Shown here: one piece after another, positions 31,285 through 38,000 of the stretch | Position numbering within the stretch: position 1 is the stretch's first letter | Layout: every line of letters starts with the position of its first letter | DNA from: Ruminococcus sp. | GTDB lineage: Bacteria > Bacillota > Clostridia > Oscillospirales > Ruminococcaceae | Direction: 5' to 3' | Assembly: GCF_017464355.1 (NCBI RefSeq) | Contig: NZ_JAFUAG010000022.1 | Span: 1 to 39,916 of the forward strand | DNA length: 39,916 nt | The notes under the pieces: generated by a model | What the model was told of the DNA's origin: nothing | Seen by the model: the letters and a program-made list of their open reading frames with translations, nothing else | The model's database searches: none | Made by a program: the position numbers and the translations under genes

Positions 31285-31638
31285 TGGTGGAGATGAGGAG
31301 AGTCGAACTCCTGTCCGAAAGCCCATTCACACGAATTTCTACGAGTCTAGTCTGTTAAGCGGCTTGCGCCCGTTCCCTCCCCGCAGGCAAACAGACAGGC
31401 CAAACGGTTCGGTAGGCTGTAGTACATCAGCAGGTCACAGCCGTCGCCTGCCGACGTTCACCACTGATCGACGCCTTTACCCAAGCCGTGGTACTCTCAG
31501 GCAAGACGGGCTGCCCTTAGGCTGCCATTGCAAAATTATCGTTGTCGTCTAATTTTAAAACGTACGCCGTTTTAGGAGAGTGCGCTCCTCCACTCGCTTA
31601 TCGTCCTTCAAGACCCCCGTCGAAACCTTTACATCCCC
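31285..31638 (-). ncRNA. ssrA: Transfer-messenger RNA
   Basis: The 354-nt RNA starts GGGGATGTAAAGGTTTCGAC, and its 3' end reads GTTCGACTCTCCTCATCTCC followed by ACCA. GGGGATG and CATCTCC form the acceptor stem. The tag frame on the minus strand (31549-31517) encodes DDNDNFAMAA then TAA. With the charged Ala the tag is probably (A)DDNDNFAMAA; a reading that starts upstream at a GCG codon is less likely. It rescues stalled ribosomes with SmpB, whose gene lies 1.1 kb upstream on the same strand. No clear -35/-10 pair precedes it; a GATAAT is only 4 nt from the mature 5' end, so the RNA may be processed from a longer transcript. Confidence 0.95.
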
Positions 31639-31645
31639 TTTTATT

Positions 31646-31905
31646 ATCGGCCGCTTGTCGCTTTGCTCCTCGCTGTCATTTGCGGTGCGGTCCGTTCGTT
31701 TACGAAAACTACACAGTGCAAATAATCACCTTAAAGGCGCAACATTGTTCGCTTTAGCTGTTCTAAGGGAACTAGCTTTTAGCATCGGCCGCTTGTCGCT
31801 CCGCTCCTCGCTGTCATTTGCGGTGCATTCCGTTTGTTTACGAAGTCTGCACAGTGCAAATAATCACCTTAAAGGCGCAGCCCTGTTCGCTTTAGCCGTT
31901 TTATA
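31646..31905. repeat. 138-bp tandem repeat immediately upstream of ssrA
   Basis: Two copies of a unit start ATCGGCCGCTTGTCGCT at 31646 and 31784. Each contains CTCCTCGCTGTCATTTGCGG, GTGCAAATAATCACCTTAAA and GTTCGCTTTAG. The GTCATTTGCGGTG core also occurs in the repeats at 36-50 and 420-437. The rest of the gap (31906-32233) has no gene; it holds a 20-bp inverted repeat at 32078-32097 (GTTGTAC/GTGCAAC). Confidence 0.8.
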
Positions 31906-32233
31906 GAGTCGGCTTTTCCCCGCAAGGGTGCCCGTTCCGCAGGACTTTTCCGCCCCACTCACAACACCTTGCGTTCATTCCTGTCTGCGGAGGAATTGTG
32001 TCTTCTGCCCAAAGCCTCCGCATTCGCCTTGTGCAGAAAAATGATTTTTTATCAAATCAATTTATATTTCATTAAAGGTTGTACAAAAACGTGCAACTTT
32101 TAAAGAAAATCATGTATTAATAAGGGATCGCGCACGATGACTTCGCTGCTATCGTGACCACGGCACGACTATCGGCCGAGCCATACTGCTTTTCCGAGCA
32201 GCTTGACAATTGAATAACACCGCGGCTCAAAAC

Positions 32234-32731
32234 TCAATTTTCAGCCGACATATCAGCGCACCCGTGACATACCCATGTCCCGTCCGCCCGATGTTCCACC
32301 GCCCAGTAGGCATCTTCGTGGAATTTCCCGCGGAAGCGCTCTTCCACCGTGTCGGCATATCCCGTGTACACCCGTGACCTCAGATATATCCAGTCACCGG
32401 CGTTCTCGTCCTGCCTGCTCTCGCTGAAATCATCTTCATACCTCAGCTCCAGCAGGTAGACCCCGTTGTAGGTGTACCACTTTTCTTCGTAGACCTTGAG
32501 CGCCGCCTCCATGGCTTTGCTTATGTCTTCGTCACTGTATCTGGCAGACTTCTCAGCCGAAGTCACCGTTTCGGGTCTGTGCCACGGGGTCGCCCCGATG
32601 TCCTTGTAAAGCCTGTAAACAGAGCCTTTCGTTATACTCAACGCAATGCTCAGCACTAGGCATACCAGCACCGCAGATATCAGCGTAAGCGGCAGTATCT
32701 CCCCGAAACCAAGCTTCTTCTGTCTGTCCAT
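32234..32731 (-). CDS. Small membrane-anchored protein downstream of smpB
   Basis: The 165-residue protein has a short cytoplasmic start, one transmembrane helix (about 12-34, LPLTLISAVLVCLVLSIALSI) and an outer domain of about 125 residues rich in Trp, Tyr and charged residues. A central SDEDISKAMEAALKVYEEKW resembles helices of uncharacterised secreted Firmicutes proteins. It ends in HGCADMSAEN with two Cys (about 156 and 159). It starts 7 nt after the smpB stop, and its GAGG ribosome site overlaps that stop, so it is translationally coupled to smpB. The function is unknown. Confidence 0.82.
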   Translation of the reverse strand: MDRQKKLGFGEILPLTLISAVLVCLVLSIALSITKGSVYRLYKDIGATPWHRPETVTSAEKSARYSDEDISKAMEAALKVYEEKWYTYNGVYLLELRYEDDFSESRQDENAGDWIYLRSRVYTGYADTVEERFRGKFHEDAYWAVEHRADGTWVCHGCADMSAEN

Positions 32732-32738
32732 AGCAGCC

Positions 32739-33212
32739 TCAGAAGTTCTGCCTGTCCTTCAGCGCCCTTTCGATCTCGCGGTTCGCCGCCTTTCTGGCCA
32801 TGTCGTCCCGCTTGTCGTGGAGCTTCTTGCCCTTGCAGAGCCCCAGCGCCAGCTTGACCCTGCTGCCCTTGAAATACAGCGACAGCGGTATCAGCGCCAG
32901 ACCTTCCTGCTGTACCTGGCCGAAAAGCCTCATTATCTCCCTTTTGTGTAGCAGCAGCCTGCGTACCCGCCTGGGGTCCTTGTTGAATATGTTGCCCTGT
33001 TCATAGGGACTTATGTGCATACCCTTGACCCACATCTCGCCGTCATCGACACTGCACCAGCTGTCCTTGAGGTTAACGCCCCCCTTGCGGATAGACTTTA
33101 CCTCAGTACCCACCAGCTCAATGCCGCATTCAATGGTCTCCAGTATGAAATAGTCGTGCCGCGCCTTGCGGTTATCGGCTATCTGTTTGGTGCCTTTTTT
33201 GTCGATCGCCAC
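32739..33212 (-). CDS. smpB: SsrA-binding protein SmpB
   Basis: The 157-residue protein binds the tRNA-like end of tmRNA and delivers it to stalled ribosomes. It shows [22 protein letters not shown] and GVNLKDSWC at the N-terminus, then [10 protein letters not shown], and [15 protein letters not shown], with a basic tail [22 protein letters not shown] that enters the mRNA channel. All are family hallmarks and the length is normal. The start is a GTG at 33212 with AAAGGAGG 8 nt upstream. It has its own consensus promoter and is followed by a coupled membrane protein and then ssrA. Confidence 0.97.
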   Translation of the reverse strand: MAIDKKGTKQIADNRKARHDYFILETIECGIELVGTEVKSIRKGGVNLKDSWCSVDDGEMWVKGMHISPYEQGNIFNKDPRRVRRLLLHKREIMRLFGQVQQEGLALIPLSLYFKGSRVKLALGLCKGKKLHDKRDDMARKAANREIERALKDRQNF

Positions 33213-33246
33213 AAGCGAGCCCTCCTTTCACTACCGTGCATTACAT

Positions 33247-33275
33247 AGTATAGCACATTCCCCCGCATTTGTCAA
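33247..33275 (-). promoter_or_regulatory. Promoter of smpB
   Basis: On the minus strand TTGACA (33275-33270), 17 nt, TATACT (33252-33247), 35 nt before the GTG start. Confidence 0.85.
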
Positions 33276-33299
33276 AGGGTGAAAAATATATTTTTCTGC

Positions 33300-33696
33300 G
33301 AACCAACGTCCCCGCCCCGCCGAACCCCCAAAAACCGCCTCACTGCCCCATTTATCGGGAAATTATATCCCCGCCCCCATAATTCGCCTGAACCCCGATA
33401 CCCCCAAAAAAATCACCCACCGCCTTCCCCGCGATCCCCCCCTTATCTCCCCAAGAAAAAACTCGGGTAGGGCGGGTGCTTGCCCCCACCTGTCCCCCAA
33501 AAACCGACCTCGCCCAAACCCCGTGTATTTTCCCGAAAAATGCGCACCTCCACCAAACCCCATAACCTGCCAAAAAACGGCGGGGCAAGCCACCACCCTA
33601 CAAATGCTGTCCCCCAATTCCACCCAAAAATCGCCCAAACAAATGACCCGCAAAACCACAAACTTCCGCCCATGCCGATAATTATGAATTATGAAT
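33300..33696. repeat. C-rich gene-free tract ending in AATTATGAATTATGAAT
   Basis: The segment is strongly C-rich on the plus strand (many CCCC runs parted by AAAA), with a GGGTAGGGCGGGTGCTTGCC/CCCCCACC piece like those beside pulA, and AATTATGAATTATGAAT at 33680-33696. Long open frames here on both strands follow from the base skew and match nothing. 33697-33950 is AT-richer and shows no gene. Confidence 0.6.
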
Positions 33697-33958
33697 CAAC
33701 TCATCCTTTCGTCAGTGGCGGTGAATTGTGTATCATCAACAAAATCCCGCATAATGTGAATAGAGTTAATTATGATAACCAAAATCTCTGCATTCATATG
33801 GAATACCATACTTATTCAGTGTACATTGTGGCCGAAAGTCATTTGTGAAAACATTAACACTCCAAACGAATATATATGCCCGTTTCGGGGATTCATCCCG
33901 TTTTTGCACAGTATGCACAATTGAATTGGTAAAAGAATTTTTGAAACTATATAAAATT

Positions 33959-34004
33959 ATTCTTGAAAAGCAGAATGAAATATGTTATAATTGGTTTCAA
34001 GAAT
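33959..34004 (+). promoter_or_regulatory. Promoter framed by a 10-bp inverted repeat
   Basis: TTGAAA (33963-33968), 17 nt, TATAAT (33986-33991). ATTCTTGAAA (33959-33968) and TTTCAAGAAT (33995-34004) form perfect inverted arms 26 nt apart; the left arm contains the -35 box and the right arm covers the transcription start. A repressor bridging both arms would shut the promoter. The downstream gene starts at 34142 after a leader of about 140 nt. Confidence 0.7.
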
Positions 34005-34141
34005 AAACAAGAAAATTGCCCCTTAATGTCATTTTAACAAAAATATCAACAAATCAGCTCTTGTATTTAAATGAATGCAAGGATCAAACCTGAAACCTCT
34101 GCTTAAACGCAGGTGTAAGACAAAAGAAAGGAAGATATCAG

Positions 34142-34567
34142 ATGACAGCAATGTTAGTGTTCACGGTCGTTATGAACCTGGTGGGCTGGGGCATTTTCGC
34201 CCTTACCGACTTTTTCCTCGGCAGTTATTCGTTCGTAAATATGGTCGTTCTGGCTGAATGGTTCGTGGTGCCCATGGCCGCTTCTGCTATCTACAGGGCT
34301 GTCACAGGGGCAGGCCATTTCTCTGATTTCGCCGAGAAAGCCATGTACATGATAGCCTGGTTCGTCCTGGGCGCAGCTATGTCGGGCGTGATCTGCAAGG
34401 CTGTAGAAACAGGCCACTGGTTCAGCGGACGCTTTACCAGATTTGACTACCTCTCCTATGCCGTTTCTATGGTCATCGGGTTCGTCATCTATTCCGCAAT
34501 TTATGAGATAGTACGCTTTTTCGTAGACGGCGGTCTCGCTGCCAGAAGAATGGCAAGAGCCAAATGA
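34142..34567 (+). CDS. Small integral membrane protein
   Basis: The 141-residue protein has four hydrophobic helices (about 2-27, 33-52, 67-88 and 104-127) and a short basic C-terminus (AARRMARAK). AAAGGAAG is 8 nt before the ATG. No domain is recognised. It stands alone between a promoter with an inverted repeat and a terminator-like hairpin at 34701-34731, and base composition around it is more AT-rich than in the rest of the window. Confidence 0.8.
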   Translation: MTAMLVFTVVMNLVGWGIFALTDFFLGSYSFVNMVVLAEWFVVPMAASAIYRAVTGAGHFSDFAEKAMYMIAWFVLGAAMSGVICKAVETGHWFSGRFTRFDYLSYAVSMVIGFVIYSAIYEIVRFFVDGGLAARRMARAK

Positions 34568-34700
34568 CAAAATTAACCAATCGTTAAACGAAAATTCCTC
34601 TTGCCAAAACGGCAATTATCGGAACGAGGAATATTACAGAATTAAGTATTATTAGGCAATATTAACATTAGAGAACAGCATATAAAGTGTCGTTTTGACA

Positions 34701-34733
34701 AAGCCGCTACCATATATGGGGCGGCTTATTTAA
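34701..34733 (+). terminator. Terminator-like hairpin upstream of the Cna-B protein gene
   Basis: AAGCCGC pairs with GCGGCTT, enclosing an inner CCATATATGG palindrome, followed by ATTTAATT. The T-run is short, so termination may be moderate. Confidence 0.6.
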
Positions 34734-34779
34734 TTGGTTAATTTTTTTCTCAGTTAAGCGAAAAAAACGAAAAAATAGC

Positions 34780-34808
34780 TTGACATTTGTGATAAAATTG
34801 TGTATAAT
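34780..34808 (+). promoter_or_regulatory. Promoter of the Cna-B protein gene
   Basis: TTGACA (34780-34785), 17 nt, TATAAT (34803-34808). The start codon is about 240 nt downstream, leaving a long leader. Confidence 0.85.
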
Positions 34809-34814
34809 GGATTT

Positions 34815-35056
34815 ACATATAATAGTGTAAACGGAGGTGTTTGAATTTTTGGGAGAGGATGGTGTCCTGTCTGGAAAACGGGACATATCTGACAACGGTT
34901 TGCGCACAGGTACGATGTTGAAAATAGGGGTGGTCAGACCGATTTCTTACCACGATTGTATGCAGACGCTGAAAAGCGCTGGGATAAAGGATTGTGAAAG
35001 GGATGCTCGTACTTGTTTGAGTAAACAAAAGATATTATTATGAAAGGAAAGAAGCT
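34815..35056 (+). promoter_or_regulatory. Long structured leader of the Cna-B protein gene (candidate cis-RNA or leader ORF)
   Basis: The roughly 240-nt leader contains the hairpins TGTCCTG/CGGGACA (about 34860-34887) and CGCT-GAAA-AGCG (a GNRA loop, near 34970). Near its start there is an ACGGAGG ribosome-like site followed by an open frame of up to 68 codons to 35043. It matches no riboswitch consensus known to me. The true ribosome site of the main gene is AAAGGAAAG at 35043-35051. Confidence 0.45.
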
Positions 35057-38000
35057 ATGAAAAAGACAATTGGTAAACGAATTGTCAGCGGTGTAACAGC
35101 TTTGCTGATGGCTGCTTCGGTAAGTGTCAGTGATCTGAACCTTTTCAGTGTGATCGAGGCTTCGGCAGAAGGCGAAGGCGCATTCAGCTATGCAGGCAGT
35201 GAACTGGGTGGCGTAAGCGGTTCTAATCTGTACGCAGGCGTTTCTTTCACCGATGCCAACGGCAAGAGTGTAGGTGTCAATATACCTGATAATACCTACT
35301 ATTTGCTTGTACACGCGGTAGGCGATGATGGCATGGGTTGGGGTGCTTTCAAGTACGAAGAAAACGAAACAAAAGAAACCTATAAGCTCATCGAGATCAG
35401 CGGCAACACATCTTACTGGAAATCGGAAAAGTTCGATCTGTTACCCAGTATAGTAGGCTGGGGCGGCTTCATTAACTATGCCACTACGGTCAGCGTTGAC
35501 GGTAAGTTCATAAAGAGCGCTAACCCCGATCAGGAACTGACTATCAATGACGCGGTGAACGGCTGGGGCTGCACCACTGTTGACAATATCGAAGGCTTTA
35601 AGTTGTCTGAGCCTACTCTTGGCAATGTGAACTATTTTGCAAATCCATGGACTAATGAAGTCAAGTTCACTGCACAGTATGACGCGGCCATAGATACTAA
35701 GGGTGTCAACGTAAACGTGCTTGATTACGATCAGGCAACACCTGCAGTTATAGGCGCTGACAGTGGTAAGGATTATTACGTTCTCGCGGGTATCTATTCT
35801 GATGGCAGCGATGAGGACGTAAGATTCAGCGACCCTGATGCTTGGGCTATTGCCAAGATAGACCCCAAATCAGATGCAACAACAAACCTGAACTTCTGGA
35901 AGTTCACTGACTCCAAGACCGGGGAGGAAGTTTTCTACGAAACAGGAAAGTATTATTTTGATGCTGCACTGTATGCCGTAGATGAGGGTGAGAAGATCGG
36001 TCAGATGGCCGAACTGAAAAACAAGGGCACGGATCAGATCTTTGGTTATACATTTTTCCCCAAGGATCACAGCAAGGATCCCCTCGATATCACACTTTAC
36101 AGCGATAAGGTAGAGTATGAGATCACTATCGATTCAAGCGACGATGCACTGCAGATAGGTCCTGACGACAACGTATTTGTGAGAGTCGATGTTAAGCATA
36201 ACAGCGGTTCACACACATATTTCGTACAGCAGCTGAAGCTTGACGGCGATCTCACTATCCCTGTTCAGACTGTTGACGAAGCTTATTGGAGAAACGGCAA
36301 CGGTAATCCCGTTGACAATGAGCGCTATCACGGCGCTGAGGAGGTAAAGGTCAACCTGGTCGTAACTGACGGTGAAAAGACAGTTGAACAGGTAGCCAAG
36401 TGGGATCCAAACAGCTGCTACAACATTGAAGACGGCGGTTTCTTCAACGGTTATGAGGTAACTTATACCAATGAGGAACCTGTAAGGAATGAAGATACCA
36501 AGACTTCGACTTATAAGACCGTTATCAAGCTCGACAGTGTAGAGGCTGCTTCGTATCCTACATACGCTGAGATACTGGGCAACGGTATCCACTATGGTTT
36601 TGTCGCAGACAGGTACGAGCAGGGCGGTCATACCGAAACTAACCTTGCTGTAAATTACTACCAGGGTAAAGGCGACCTTCAGAGTGACCTGAGCGGTTAT
36701 TACGGCGGCGATTTCTATATCGCAAACTTTGTTAAGTTTGACGATCCTACTCATTATACGATAGATCCTGATGGAAAGATAATCCTGGGCGACGCTAATA
36801 AGCACACCAGAGACGGCTGCACACTTCATGTTGACAGCGCTGACCGTCAGGCTCAGACTACCGATCCTACGGTAGCTATAGTTATCGACGATCCCGATAA
36901 CATGAAGAACAATGTTATCGATCCTCTTATAAAGGATATGCAGGATATGTCGGCTGAACTGCTCAATGGCAAGATCAATGCCAAGCCCCTCATCAAGGGC
37001 ACGGGAACTGAGCAGACAGCAAAGCTGGATACCACAGGTTATCCTAAGGATGCTACCATTTATGTTGACGGTGACGAGATAAAGGATACACTGTCTAAGT
37101 CAGGTGCCCTCAGCATGAAGATACTTGACGGACAGACCATAGTTTTCAATTTCGATGATACAGAAGAGCTGACGATCAATCAGTACACTATCGAGATACT
37201 TGATGAAAACGGCGATCCTATCCCCGAGACCGCGTACAGCTTGGAGAATTCTTCCAAGCCTCTGGAGTTTAGAAATTCTCTGGACGGCAACCAGAATACC
37301 TGGCTGGATCAGGTGACAAGACACGTTGTATGGAACGCAGCGTCGGCTGACGAGCTGACTATCAGCAACAGTGCGGGCATATTCCTTGTCCCCAAAGAGA
37401 ATTCTGAGACTACAGTTCAGGACTCCTCCACAGGCTGGCTGCACAGCGCAGGCTATGTTACCAACAACGGTGAGTGGCACTTCGTATTCAGCGAGATGGG
37501 CTACACAGGCCAGGTCAAGCTGCAGAAGACCGATATCACCGGTGAGAATGAGATCGCAGGCGCTACACTTACCATTTTTGATGCTAATGGCAAGCGTATA
37601 GCAAGCTGGAAGTCTACAGGCGGCGAGCCCAAGACCATAGCACTTGCTCCCGGCGAATACACACTGAAAGAAACGGGCGAAGAATTTGAAGCAGCTGACG
37701 GCACGGTATATACTGTTACCGAATCTGAGTTCAAGTTCAAAGTGATCGAAAACCCTGCGGCTGCAACTGATGACCAGGCAACCAGATGCCTTATCGTTGT
37801 TGAAGCACAGGATAGTCTGAAGGAGGAAGCTGATCCTACTTCGGCTGAGGGTTACTACCTTTATGATGAAACAAGTCATCAGATCACCCTTTGCGACGCA
37901 AGCAAGTCTGAAGGCCCCGCAACTGTTGTTATCAACAAGTACGACCTGACAGGCGAGAATGAGATCGCAGGCGCTACTATCACAGTAAGCAAGAAGAACG

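Noticed and set aside
33352-33673. Overlapping Gly/Trp-rich frames in the C-rich tract
   Set aside because: They are open only because C/G runs exclude stop codons; no starts with ribosome sites and several frames open at once.
34837-35043. 68-codon frame in the leader of the Cna-B protein gene as a real gene
   Set aside because: The start would be GTG or TTG with poor ribosome-site spacing, the product has no recognisable features, and the segment is rich in hairpins; kept only as a possible leader peptide.
34815-35056. Cyclic-di-GMP riboswitch upstream of the surface protein gene
   Set aside because: The conserved core sequences of the class I and class II c-di-GMP aptamers are not present.
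36209-37879. Long minus-strand open frames inside the Cna-B protein gene
   Set aside because: They run opposite an intact 1620-codon plus-strand frame with a signal peptide and clear domains; they have no ribosome sites and look like low-complexity by-products of its codon use.
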